A stretch of DNA of 64,000 bases from UBA2336 sp965227265. Its GTDB lineage: Bacteria > Bacteroidota > Bacteroidia > Cytophagales > Cyclobacteriaceae. This document shows positions 7,861-16,208 of the stretch, piece by piece. The first letter of the stretch is position 1, and each line of letters begins with the position of its first letter. Below the pieces are notes generated by a model that had not been told where the DNA came from, made no database searches, and saw only the letters and a list, made by a program, of their open reading frames with translations. Made by a program: the position numbers and the translations under genes. The stretch spans positions 992,001 to 1,056,000 of the forward strand of contig OZ245738.1 of NCBI GenBank assembly GCA_965227265.1. Direction: 5' to 3'.

Positions 7861-9144
7861 TTAGCGTGGATTCTGCGTGATCTGCGTATATCCAATCAAT
7901 AAATCTGCCTGCGGTTGAAACGACCGATAATACACGAAAATTTCATACTGATTTTCTGTTTCAAAGTGACTTCCTTCAAAGTAGTAGGATGGAAGCGTGG
8001 GTGATTTAACTACATATTGATAGTCATAATACCCCTGCCTTAAGAACACGGTTGCTGCGTATTCCTTTTTTATTGCGTCATACGTCATCTGGTATTCAGG
8101 TGTGAGATTCCAGTTGGTGAAGGCTCCGCTTAGATAGACATTTCCATCAATTGGCTGAGCGGATCGTAAGGCAAAATGCACGTAAGCATAATTTGCAGAT
8201 ATCGGGTTTCTAAAATCATAATTATCGTTCTGGTAATTACCATTCAGGTCGGTAAAAACTGCGTAAGCCTGACCTTGCCGGGAAGCATCAGGCTGAACGA
8301 ATACATTAAACGGCTTTTGAGTTTTGTCAACGCTCAACACATTTCGGCCGGGATAATTTAAGGATCTTAGATCAAACCATCGAAATTCATTGCTGCCTTT
8401 GAAGAGCTTATTCGGATCGAAGAACCGGTATTCAAGCTCCCGAATGTTATCGCGCAAAAAGCTTGGCTTAATGCCCGATACCAGATTATCCCACCGTTGA
8501 TTTTGCCGAACCGTAACATTAACATTTTCCATGGGATTAATCAGGTCAAGGTTTTTATAATTCACCGTGAAATTGATCTGCTGGTTTGCGTTAGCAACGG
8601 CTCCGGCCCCTAATAAATTTCCATCCCGGTAGAATGTTACACGCGAATCGTACACCATAAAACGTTTACTGATAATAAGATCGCTGCGGTCGGAATTCCT
8701 GTAAACAATTAAAACATAGTTTCCCGGAAGCTTAACGGCAGGCAACTTGAATTTATAATGTACATACGGAACTTGAGTATCGAGCGAGAAATCGAAGGTG
8801 AGGATCGGGAATTCGTTGTACTGAGGCATGAAATCGAGGTCGGAGAGATTGGATTTTGTCCAATCCTGGTTACAATGAATAACCCGGGCGTAGTAACTGT
8901 CACGTTCGGCCTGGAGATCATCAAATTCTAGCAGTAAATTCCAGTCACCCAGTTTGGTTACGGTAGGCTGCATTTGAGATTGAGAATTGGCTCCTTCGGG
9001 ATAAATCCGGACGGTTTTGATTTGAGATTCGTAGGTTAAGTCAATCAGTTGGAGAACCTTAGCTTTTCCGGAATCTGACACCGCAGTTTGTGTTAGTGGA
9101 ACACAGCTTGTAATAATTAGTACTAGGAGACACCATTTCTTCAT
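7861..9144 (-). CDS. T9SS Plug protein (DUF5103 family)
   Basis: Matches the DUF5103 family, shown in Flavobacterium to be the Plug that closes the SprA/Sov translocon of the type IX secretion system on the periplasmic side. Family marks include IKTVRIYPEG near the N terminus, LLLEFDDLQAERDSYYARVIHCNQDW-type text in the first third (cited here only in part), and the C-terminal sandwich with VYLSGAFTNW. The start is the ATG at 9144 rather than the TTG two codons earlier. The N terminus is a lipoprotein-like signal (LVLIITSC at residues 9-16). 427 residues is the usual size. It is divergent from an ECF sigma factor. A TAGTTTTG -7 element on this strand (9155-9148) lies only 3 nt before the ATG, implying a leaderless or near-leaderless mRNA. 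Confidence 0.85.
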   Translation of the reverse strand: MKKWCLLVLIITSCVPLTQTAVSDSGKAKVLQLIDLTYESQIKTVRIYPEGANSQSQMQPTVTKLGDWNLLLEFDDLQAERDSYYARVIHCNQDWTKSNLSDLDFMPQYNEFPILTFDFSLDTQVPYVHYKFKLPAVKLPGNYVLIVYRNSDRSDLIISKRFMVYDSRVTFYRDGNLLGAGAVANANQQINFTVNYKNLDLINPMENVNVTVRQNQRWDNLVSGIKPSFLRDNIRELEYRFFDPNKLFKGSNEFRWFDLRSLNYPGRNVLSVDKTQKPFNVFVQPDASRQGQAYAVFTDLNGNYQNDNYDFRNPISANYAYVHFALRSAQPIDGNVYLSGAFTNWNLTPEYQMTYDAIKKEYAATVFLRQGYYDYQYVVKSPTLPSYYFEGSHFETENQYEIFVYYRSFQPQADLLIGYTQITQNPR

Positions 9145-9159
9145 GCCCAAAACTAAATT

Positions 9160-9167
9160 TAATTTTG
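9160..9167 (+). promoter_or_regulatory. Possible -7 element for the ECF sigma gene
   Basis: TAATTTTG matches TAnnTTTG and sits 38 nt before the sigma-factor ATG, interleaved with the opposite-strand -7 of the Plug gene. No TTG lies at the right -33 distance, so the promoter may depend on an alternative sigma factor or activator. Confidence 0.35.
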
Positions 9168-9205
9168 AACCCTTTCCAACCTTTTACTGAAGGGTTGGGT
9201 CTAAA

Positions 9206-9781
9206 ATGCATAACGATCGAATACATCCGGGAATGCTCAATGAACAAGAGCTGATTGAAGCCTGCCGAAAGGGAAACAGGGCGTCTCAAAAGGCGCTATA
9301 CGATCGTTTTTGTAAGAAAATGATGGTGGTATGTCTTCGCTATTCGAAATCTTCTCCGGAAGCTGAAGACATTTTACAAGAGGGTTTCGTGAAGGTGTTT
9401 CAGGGTTTAGGGGGTTTTAGGCAAGATTCTAAGCTCGAAACGTGGATGACGAGAATTATGGTGAACACGGCCCTCAACCACCATCGCAAAAAGCTTTATC
9501 TCTATCCCATGGTCGATGTTGAAGACATTGATCTCCCCGAAACCGAAGTAAGTCTTTCAGGATTACATTTCACTCAATTGCTGGAGATGATCCAGGAGCT
9601 GCCTCAAGGCTGTCAGGTTGTATTCAACATGTTTGCCATCGAGGGATATGGACATAAAGAAATTGCTGAGCAGTTGGGTATCTCGGAAGGGACATCCAAG
9701 TCGCAATATGCGCGAGCGAGAAGTCTACTCCAGCAAAGGTTATTAAAAGGATCAACTTATTATCAGCGTTATGGAAAATAA
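9206..9781 (+). CDS. ECF RNA polymerase sigma factor
   Basis: Extracytoplasmic-function sigma-70. Region 2 is visible as ALYDRFCKKMMVVCLRYSKS followed by AEDILQEGFVKVFQGLGGF, then TWMTRIMVNTALNHHRKK. Region 4 is ELPQGCQVVFNMFAIEGYGH and the helix-turn-helix EIAEQLGISEGTSKSQYARA. The first ATG gives 191 residues; a start nine codons later (MLNEQEL) fits many relatives equally well. The stop overlaps the next start by 11 nt, so sigma and anti-sigma are translationally coupled. The divergent Plug gene suggests, without proving, a link to envelope or secretion stress. Confidence 0.93.
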   Translation: MHNDRIHPGMLNEQELIEACRKGNRASQKALYDRFCKKMMVVCLRYSKSSPEAEDILQEGFVKVFQGLGGFRQDSKLETWMTRIMVNTALNHHRKKLYLYPMVDVEDIDLPETEVSLSGLHFTQLLEMIQELPQGCQVVFNMFAIEGYGHKEIAEQLGISEGTSKSQYARARSLLQQRLLKGSTYYQRYGK

Positions 9782-11069
9782 CCGGTTTGAAGATTCACTC
9801 AAGAGTGCGTTCGAGGGAGCAGAAGTTTCTCCATCGGAAAAAGTATGGGCAAACGTTGAGCTTGACTTAGAGAAAGCATCAGGCGGGCAATTGAAGCGCA
9901 ACTTGCTGCTGTTTCAATTATTGGCGGCTGCATCTGTTGCATTCGCATTTGGTATTGGTGCTTTGTATTATTTAGATCAGCCCGTCAATCAGGATGAGCA
10001 CACTAAACAAGCATTAACGAAGCCAAGCACAACAAACTCAGCTGAACTGAATAAATCAGTAACAGGCGCAACGGATAATAATGCAGGGATTAATAATCAA
10101 AAGAGAACTGAAGAACCGGTAATTCAAACGTTGAATAACACTTATGTTGTAAAAAAAGATAATAACACTATTCCATCAACAACAGAAGCGCAAACTCAAC
10201 ATGCTTGGGTGACTTATAAAGTTGCTAAGACTGATCTTTCATCTTTTACTAGAACAAAAACTCCAACGCTTATTTTACCCAAACATGAAGACCCTGTTGA
10301 ACCAGATGCAGGCATGCTCTTGCTGGCGCGTTTGAAAGATGAGGAGAAAAGATATCAGCAGGAGGATAAGAAGACGAATTCAAAGGAGAACATTTGGGCG
10401 TCCGTTGGTTTTGGTGCTGGAAGCTATAAGCCTAATGTTCAGTCGTCAAACACTAATTTAGAGAGTGGAGTGAGCGCGGGAACTTCTTCATCAGAATCAG
10501 CTGTAACAGGCGCAAGCTATTCGGTGGGATTGAATGTTGCCGGTAAAATTTCGAAACGGTTTATTGTACAAGGCGGAGTTTCTTACCTGACACAGAATGC
10601 AGACTTCACGTCAACTGCTACAAATCATGGTGCGGCTTCACTCAATGACTATGTAAAGGCTTCTAATTTTGAGTCGTTTAACTTTGAAAGTCCCTATACC
10701 GTTACCAGTAGCTTACAATTTGTGAGTATCCCGGTTCAGGCGGGCTATATTTTGGTTGATCGAAACTTTGGAGTGCAGCTTAATGGTGGAGTTGCTACCG
10801 ACTTATTCATTCGTAACACCCTTACGCCACAAAATGATGATTATCAAAAGGTAACACAATCTTCAGGTAAGGACTCTCCGTATCGTACCGTTAACTTTAG
10901 CGGATTACTGGGAACAGAATTTAGTTACCGGGTTGCAAATCACTATAGAATTTCGCTAAACCCCGGGTTACGTTATTCCCTCAATTCGATATATAAGGAA
11001 GAAGTTGCAGCGGAGATAACCCCGGTTACATTTGATGTTTCGCTGCGGTTCCGGTATATTTTTAAATAG
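9771..11069 (+). CDS. Putative dual-membrane anti-sigma factor with outer-membrane beta-barrel domain
   Basis: Three parts are visible. Residues 1-43 form a cytoplasmic segment with an anti-sigma-like helix (SPSEKVWANVELDL). Residues 44-68 form one hydrophobic transmembrane helix ending in YYLDQ. A Thr/Asn/Gln-rich, low-complexity periplasmic linker runs to about 200. From ENIWASVGFGAGSY (about 204) to the end there is an outer-membrane beta-barrel-like domain with alternating strands, ending in the aromatic-rich RFRYIFK. One polypeptide would thus cross the inner membrane and sit in the outer membrane, as described for dual membrane-spanning anti-sigma factors of Bacteroides. The 11-nt overlap with the ECF gene supports the pairing. 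It could instead be a soluble periplasmic sensor; topology is inference. Confidence 0.72.
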   Translation: MENNRFEDSLKSAFEGAEVSPSEKVWANVELDLEKASGGQLKRNLLLFQLLAAASVAFAFGIGALYYLDQPVNQDEHTKQALTKPSTTNSAELNKSVTGATDNNAGINNQKRTEEPVIQTLNNTYVVKKDNNTIPSTTEAQTQHAWVTYKVAKTDLSSFTRTKTPTLILPKHEDPVEPDAGMLLLARLKDEEKRYQQEDKKTNSKENIWASVGFGAGSYKPNVQSSNTNLESGVSAGTSSSESAVTGASYSVGLNVAGKISKRFIVQGGVSYLTQNADFTSTATNHGAASLNDYVKASNFESFNFESPYTVTSSLQFVSIPVQAGYILVDRNFGVQLNGGVATDLFIRNTLTPQNDDYQKVTQSSGKDSPYRTVNFSGLLGTEFSYRVANHYRISLNPGLRYSLNSIYKEEVAAEITPVTFDVSLRFRYIFK

Positions 11070-11074
11070 TAGGT

Positions 11075-11185
11075 ATGGAACGCTCTATCTGGAAACCGTA
11101 TGTTTCGAAAGCAATCTTAGGGACTGCAATTCTTTCAGCACTACTTGCGTTGAGCGTATTTCTGGAGAAGTGGTTTGTATTTTAA
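11075..11185 (+). CDS. 36-residue single-pass membrane peptide, third gene of the sigma operon
   Basis: ATG five nt after the anti-sigma stop opens a 36-codon frame: a short basic head (MERSIWKPYVSK), a hydrophobic span (AILGTAILSALLALSVFL), then EKWFVF and TAA. This reads as a small inner-membrane protein. The stop overlaps the stop of the convergent ABC-F gene by 4 nt. An AGG precedes the ATG too closely to be a good ribosome site, and translational coupling is likely. No family is recognised. Confidence 0.5.
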   Translation: MERSIWKPYVSKAILGTAILSALLALSVFLEKWFVF

Positions 11186-13089
11186 CTGGCCAGCTGATCA
11201 AGCTCGGTTAAAATCTCTTCCCAGCGTTTCGTGATTTCCTCCAGCTCAGAAGCGACCTTTGTAAACTTTTCCTGCGACTGGTTTAATTTTTGGAAGTCGC
11301 CATAAACTTCAGGCTTCGCCATTTCATTCTCTAAAGAAGTTTTTTCTGATTCAAGCGATTCAATTTTAGCTTCAACTTGTTTCAATTCTTTGTTAAGCGC
11401 TTTTAATCTTTTATCCGACTCATCATTTTTAGAAGCAGCTTCTTTTTTCACTTGTGGTGGAGGGGGTTCACGTTTTACCGGTTCTTCTCCGCTTTCGTTT
11501 TTCTTGCGCCAGTATTCGTACTCATCATACGTTCCCGGGTATTCTTTAATCTGCTTGTTCTCGATATACCAGATCTTGTTCGCAATCTGACTTACAAAAT
11601 AGCGGTTGTGCGATACTACAATGAATGTTCCGGCATATTGTTGTAATGCCTGGATAAGAATATTCTCAGAGATAAAATCCAAATGGTTGGTAGGTTCATC
11701 CAATAGCAAGAAGTTTGCTTCCGAGATTAAAGTTTTTGCAAGTGCCACGCGCGACTTCTCACCGCCAGACAACACTTTAATCTTTTTGAACTGATCTTCA
11801 CTCGAAAAAAGAAAGCAACCTAAAACTCCACGAAGCTCTTGTTCGGTTTTTTTAGAACCGGCCTGTTTCATCTCATCCAGGATTTCATTTTCAGCATTTA
11901 ACGATTCTAATTGGTGCTGGGCATAAAATGCCGGAATAACATTGAAGCCAATGGTACGCTCACCATCAACAATCTCATCACTGGCAAGAATTCTGAGCAG
12001 CGTTGATTTACCTTTTCCGTTGGCACCTACAAGTGCAATTTTATCGCCTCGCTCAATGTTGATCGATGTATGTTTTAAAATATCCAGTTCACCGTATGAT
12101 TTTGAGACATCGTTAAGCGTAACAATGTATCTTCCGGGTTGCTGAGTGAACTTAAATCGAAAATTCACAGCAGCCGTATCGTCAACAACTTCTTCAATAA
12201 GATCAATTCTGTCTAATGCTTTAACACGGGATTGCACTTGCCTTGCTTTAGAGGCTTTTGCTTTAAACCGTTCAATGAATCGTTCGGTTTGACGGATCTT
12301 AGATTGCTGATTCTCGTAAGAGCTTTGCTGGATTTCTTTACGGAGCTCTTTCTCCTCAAGGTAAAAAGTATAATTGCCTTCGTACGTAAAAAGCTGTGAT
12401 TGACTTACTTCAATGGTTTTGTTAATAACATTATCTAAAAACTGACGATCGTGTGAAACAACCATCACAGCGCCTTCATAATTTCTTAAATAATTCTCGA
12501 CCCATTCGATAGAAGGTAAGTCCAAGTGGTTGGTAGGCTCATCCAGCATGAGCAGCGAAGGCTTTTCCAATAACAGTTTGGCGAGCATTACCCGCATTCT
12601 CCAGCCTCCGGAAAACTCACGCAAAGGCCTATGAAGATCGGCTGTGGTAAACCCAATACCCTCGAGGATTTCTTCCGCTTTAGATTGCATGGTGTATCCA
12701 TCAAGCTGCTCGTATTTCTCCTGTAGTTTGGAGAGTTTTTCAACCAACGCTTCAGAATATTCCTCTTCCAGCTTTTTGATGATGATTTCAAGCTCGCGCT
12801 CAATGTCTACGACTTCCTTGAATGCACCCATGGCCACGGTTAGAATGGCATCATCGGTTTGGTAGGATAGAAGATCCTGATTTAAGAATCCGATCGTACA
12901 ATCATTGCTTTTGCTGATGGAGCCGGCATCCAATGAATATTCTCCGTGAATCAGCTTTAACAGGGTAGATTTCCCCTTTCCATTAAGCCCAATCAGTCCT
13001 ATTTTATCTTTCGGCTTCACAAATGCACTGGCATTCTCGTACAGAGGTCGGCCACCTATAAAATACGAGATATTCGAAATGGAAATCAT
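11182..13089 (-). CDS. ABC-F family ATPase
   Basis: Duplicated ATP-binding cassettes in one soluble chain without membrane segments. The first Walker A is GLNGKGKST (about residue 39), with signature EFSGGWRMRV and Walker B SLLMLDEPTNHLD. The linker helices follow (RQTERFIERFKAKASKARQV). The second cassette has GANGKGKST, LSGGEKSRVAL and FLLLDEPTNHLDF. A C-terminal Lys/Glu-rich coiled coil (about 540-635) follows a proline-rich spacer. ABC-F proteins act on the ribosome as translation factors or in antibiotic resistance; the architecture is of the Uup/YheS housekeeping type. The ATG at 13089 (MISISNISYFIGGRPL) is chosen over an upstream in-frame start because the extra 28 residues are promoter sequence. 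Confidence 0.93.
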   Translation of the reverse strand: MISISNISYFIGGRPLYENASAFVKPKDKIGLIGLNGKGKSTLLKLIHGEYSLDAGSISKSNDCTIGFLNQDLLSYQTDDAILTVAMGAFKEVVDIERELEIIIKKLEEEYSEALVEKLSKLQEKYEQLDGYTMQSKAEEILEGIGFTTADLHRPLREFSGGWRMRVMLAKLLLEKPSLLMLDEPTNHLDLPSIEWVENYLRNYEGAVMVVSHDRQFLDNVINKTIEVSQSQLFTYEGNYTFYLEEKELRKEIQQSSYENQQSKIRQTERFIERFKAKASKARQVQSRVKALDRIDLIEEVVDDTAAVNFRFKFTQQPGRYIVTLNDVSKSYGELDILKHTSINIERGDKIALVGANGKGKSTLLRILASDEIVDGERTIGFNVIPAFYAQHQLESLNAENEILDEMKQAGSKKTEQELRGVLGCFLFSSEDQFKKIKVLSGGEKSRVALAKTLISEANFLLLDEPTNHLDFISENILIQALQQYAGTFIVVSHNRYFVSQIANKIWYIENKQIKEYPGTYDEYEYWRKKNESGEEPVKREPPPPQVKKEAASKNDESDKRLKALNKELKQVEAKIESLESEKTSLENEMAKPEVYGDFQKLNQSQEKFTKVASELEEITKRWEEILTELDQLAS

Positions 13090-13093
13090 GGCG

Positions 13094-13101
13094 CAAATAT
13101 A
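13094..13101 (-). promoter_or_regulatory. -7 element of the ABC-F gene
   Basis: On the minus strand TATATTTG is followed by only CGCC and then the ATG. It matches the consensus exactly; the initiation point would fall at or within a nucleotide or two of the start codon, suggesting a leaderless transcript. A TTTTG further upstream is only 11 nt away, closer than usual. Confidence 0.5.
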
Positions 13102-13182
13102 CGCTGTCGCGACAAAAGCACACTTATCGCAGGAACGTTTCAATTGCGAAGCAAAAAAATTATCTTCGCACAAAATGAAACT

Positions 13183-14310
13183 ATGATGTTATTGAAAAGG
13201 ATATCGATCTGCTGCCTGGCAATTGTGTTACTGCAATGTGCAGGTAAACAAGAAGATGCTAAGCAGGTGCAGCTTAATACAATTAAGCTTCCGGAAGGGT
13301 TTGTAATAGAAATATTTGCCGAAGTGAATGATGCGCGTTCGTTAGCGATAAGTCCTTCAGGAACTGTTTACGTAGGAAATAAGGATGGTGATAAGGTCTA
13401 CGCTGTTAAAGATACCGATGGTGATTTTAAAGCTGATAAAAAATGGGTAATCGATTCCGGATTGAACCAGCCGAATGGTGTAGCGTTCAGGGATGGAAAT
13501 CTTTATGTAGCTGAGATAAGCCGAATTCTGGAATATGAAAACATTGAATCGAAGCTTGATTCACCGCCTGCTCCTATTGTGCTTAACAATACTTATCCAT
13601 CGGAAACACATCACGGCTGGAAGTATATCGCCTTTGGCCCGGATGGAAAGCTGTATGTTCCCGTAGGTGCACCTTGTAATATCTGTGAGTCAAAGGATTC
13701 AATCTTTAATACAATTACCCGCATCAATGCCGATGGCTCGGGAAGAGAAATTTATGCGAACGGTATTCGTAACACGGTTGGGTTTACCTGGCATCCTGTA
13801 ACCAATGAACTTTGGTTTACCGATAACGGCCGCGATATGCTCGGTGACGATGTCCCACCTTGTGAACTTAACCTTGCGCCTCAGGCAGGCATGAACTTTG
13901 GATACCCGTATTGCCATGCTGGAACAATCAAAGACCCTGAGTTTGGAGACAAACATGCGTGCAGTGAGTTTGTTGCTCCGGTACAGTCACTAGGCCCGCA
14001 CGTTGCTGCATTAGGAGTAAAATTCTATACAGGTAAGATGTTTCCTGAAGAGTATACTAACCAGGTATTTATTGCTGAGCATGGCTCCTGGAACAGAAGC
14101 AAGAAGATCGGCTACAGAATTTCGTTAGTTAAGATTAAGGATAACAAAATTTCTGAAGGATATGAAACCTTTGCCAGTGGGTGGTTAAATGAAAAAGAAG
14201 ACAAAGCCTGGGGTAGACCCGTTGATGTTTTAGTACTGCCCGATGGATCGATGCTTGTGTCAGATGATATGGCGGGAGTTATTTATAGGATCTCTTATAA
14301 GACTGATTAA
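13183..14310 (+). CDS. Sorbosone dehydrogenase/PQQ-glucose dehydrogenase-like lipoprotein
   Basis: Six-bladed propeller family of soluble sugar dehydrogenases (L-sorbosone dehydrogenase/GDH-B-like). Seen: FAEVNDARSLAISPSGTVYVGN, DSGLNQPNGVAF, IAFGPDGKLYVPVGAPCNIC, GIRNTVGFTWHP, ELWFTDNGRD, APQAGMNFGYPYC, FIAEHGSWNRS and RPVDVLVLPDGS, the standard order. The N terminus is a lipoprotein signal (IVLLQCAGK). The ATG at 13183 (or the next codon) fits the signal peptide; an upstream in-frame start would add a charged tail. The substrate is unknown and the enzyme may use PQQ or be non-catalytic. It is followed by a C1B peptidase after 5 nt and then lgt, a likely operon. Confidence 0.8.
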   Translation: MMLLKRISICCLAIVLLQCAGKQEDAKQVQLNTIKLPEGFVIEIFAEVNDARSLAISPSGTVYVGNKDGDKVYAVKDTDGDFKADKKWVIDSGLNQPNGVAFRDGNLYVAEISRILEYENIESKLDSPPAPIVLNNTYPSETHHGWKYIAFGPDGKLYVPVGAPCNICESKDSIFNTITRINADGSGREIYANGIRNTVGFTWHPVTNELWFTDNGRDMLGDDVPPCELNLAPQAGMNFGYPYCHAGTIKDPEFGDKHACSEFVAPVQSLGPHVAALGVKFYTGKMFPEEYTNQVFIAEHGSWNRSKKIGYRISLVKIKDNKISEGYETFASGWLNEKEDKAWGRPVDVLVLPDGSMLVSDDMAGVIYRISYKTD

Positions 14311-14315
14311 AAATT

Positions 14316-15422
14316 ATGATGAAACATTTTCTCACTTTTCTATTTCTCTGTGTTTCTTTTGTTGTATCGGCACAGACTTCTGATTTAGCAGTAGTTAAAA
14401 AATCTGATTACACACCTGTAAAAAGTCAAGGTAACACCGGAACGTGTTGGAGTTTCTCAACAACATCACTCATTGAATCAACGACAATTAAAAATGGAAC
14501 AGGTGAATTTGATTTGTCCGAAATATTTACTGCAAGGAATATGTATACCGAAAAGGCCAGAAATTATATTTTACGTCAAGGCAGTACACAATTTGGTGAA
14601 GGAGGGTTGGGTCATCATGTTATTGAATCGATGCAAAAATTTGGTGCTGTACCCGAAAGCGTTTACTCCGGCCTATTGCTTGGCGCGAAAAATCACGATC
14701 ATGCCAAGCTTGAGTCGCAGTTAAAAAGCTATCTCGATAGTTTGTTGAAGAAACGTCCAGTACCTGCTGATTGGATGACAGGCTTTCAGCAAATTCTGGA
14801 TGGCCATCTTGGAAAAGCACCAGAAACCTTTGTGTATCAGGAAAAACAGTATACGCCACAATCTTTTGCGAGTGAAGTATTGAAATTTAAAGCTGAGGAT
14901 TATGTAAACATAACGTCTTTCAGTCATCATCCTTTTTACACATCTTTTATTCTTGAGATCCCGGACAATTTTAACAGCGGATCGTATTATAACGTCCCGC
15001 TTGACGAACTGATCAAATTAACCGAACACGCAATTGAATCAGGTTATTCTGTAATGTGGGATGCGGACGTTAGCAATAAGTATTTTAATCAGAGTACAGG
15101 CTATGCGATTCAATGGATAGGAAATGAAAAACCGGCCACAATAACCCCAGATCAGCAGGAAATTAAATATGATCAAGCCATCCGTCAGCTATTATTTGAA
15201 AGCCTGGTCACACAAGACGATCATCTTATGCATCTTGTAGGACTGGAAAAATCAGCCGGTGGGAAGAAATACTTTCTAGTAAAGAATTCCTGGGGAGAGA
15301 TTGGTCCGTTTAAAGGATTTATTAATGTGTCGGAGACGTACTTTGCGATTAATACTGTAAGCCTTGTTGTTCCGAAAGCTGCGCTTGATCCAAAATTAAA
15401 ATCTAAATTAGGGATCAAATAA
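14316..15422 (+). CDS. Secreted papain-like (C1B, bleomycin hydrolase-type) cysteine peptidase
   Basis: Signal peptide (LTFLFLCVSFVVSAQ) then mature enzyme. The catalytic residues are all visible: oxyanion Gln38 and Cys44 in VKSQGNTGTCWSF, His in DDHLMHLVG, and Asn in VKNSWGE. The long insert between Cys and His (SEIFTARNMYTEKARNYI, then GGLGHHVIESMQKFG and the VPLDELIK segment) is characteristic of C1B/bleomycin hydrolase rather than classical papain. Such enzymes act as aminopeptidases; this one should be periplasmic or secreted. It sits 5 nt after the dehydrogenase and 6 nt before lgt. Confidence 0.88.
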   Translation: MMKHFLTFLFLCVSFVVSAQTSDLAVVKKSDYTPVKSQGNTGTCWSFSTTSLIESTTIKNGTGEFDLSEIFTARNMYTEKARNYILRQGSTQFGEGGLGHHVIESMQKFGAVPESVYSGLLLGAKNHDHAKLESQLKSYLDSLLKKRPVPADWMTGFQQILDGHLGKAPETFVYQEKQYTPQSFASEVLKFKAEDYVNITSFSHHPFYTSFILEIPDNFNSGSYYNVPLDELIKLTEHAIESGYSVMWDADVSNKYFNQSTGYAIQWIGNEKPATITPDQQEIKYDQAIRQLLFESLVTQDDHLMHLVGLEKSAGGKKYFLVKNSWGEIGPFKGFINVSETYFAINTVSLVVPKAALDPKLKSKLGIK

Positions 15423-15428
15423 TTCTAA

Positions 15429-16208
15429 ATGCATCCAGTACTTTTTGACCTTGGCGGGATAACGGTTTACAGTTACGGCTTCATGATTGCACTCGGTGTG
15501 ATTGGCGGTGTGTCGTATATGTTTTTTCAAGGTAGAAAGGATGTTGGCCTTACGTTTGATCAGGCCAATTCACTTTTTCTTTTCATTTTCATTGCAGCAT
15601 TCGTTGGGGGAAAATTTTTTCTGTTGCTGGAAGATCCATCCGCTTACCTGAGCAAGCCCGGCAAACTTTTAGCGGGTAGAGGTTTTGTTTTCTACGGATC
15701 GTTTCTGTTCGCCATTCCAACCATGCTTTGGTTTTTCAAAAAGCATAAGCTGAATACATACAAAATGCTCGATGTAATGGCCATTGTAACGTGCATTGTT
15801 CACATGTTTGGCAGGATTGGTTGTTTCCTCGCAGGATGCTGCTATGGCAAGCCAACGGAAGGACCCCTGGGAATAACATTTACAGATCAAGCTTGTCAGG
15901 CACCACTAAATACACCTCTAATCCCCACGCAATTATTGGAAGCAGGCTATATTTTTCTGGTTATGCTTGGCTTGCTGCTCATCAAATCGAAGTATCAGAA
16001 GTTTTATGGACAGCTGTTTTTGCTCTACCTCATTTTATATGCCATCGGTAGAAGCATCCTGGAAATTTTCCGTGGAGATGTGGCGCGCGGATTTATAATT
16101 GACGGGTATCTGTCGCACTCGCAGTTTATTGCATTGATAATTGTAGTTGTGACAGGGGTAGTTTATGTACGATGGTCGAAGAAAAATCCTATCCTTAGAA
16201 ATCGCTAG
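15429..16208 (+). CDS. lgt: Prolipoprotein diacylglyceryl transferase
   Basis: Inner-membrane enzyme that moves diacylglycerol from phosphatidylglycerol to the lipobox cysteine, the first step in lipoprotein maturation. About seven membrane spans are evident. Conserved stretches are YSYGFMIALGV, GGKFFLLLED, the signature GRIGCFLAGCCYG (in place of the proteobacterial GRxGNFxNxE, as usual in this phylum), IPTQLLEAG and GRSILEIFRGD. Length 259 is typical. The window encodes many lipoproteins that depend on it. Its 3' end overlaps the convergent neighbour by 14 nt. Confidence 0.95.
   Translation: MHPVLFDLGGITVYSYGFMIALGVIGGVSYMFFQGRKDVGLTFDQANSLFLFIFIAAFVGGKFFLLLEDPSAYLSKPGKLLAGRGFVFYGSFLFAIPTMLWFFKKHKLNTYKMLDVMAIVTCIVHMFGRIGCFLAGCCYGKPTEGPLGITFTDQACQAPLNTPLIPTQLLEAGYIFLVMLGLLLIKSKYQKFYGQLFLLYLILYAIGRSILEIFRGDVARGFIIDGYLSHSQFIALIIVVVTGVVYVRWSKKNPILRNR

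Noticed and set aside
13090..13173. 28-codon N-terminal extension of the ABC-F gene
   Set aside because: It overlaps the divergent promoter region, includes the TATATTTG element, and the family starts at the downstream Met.
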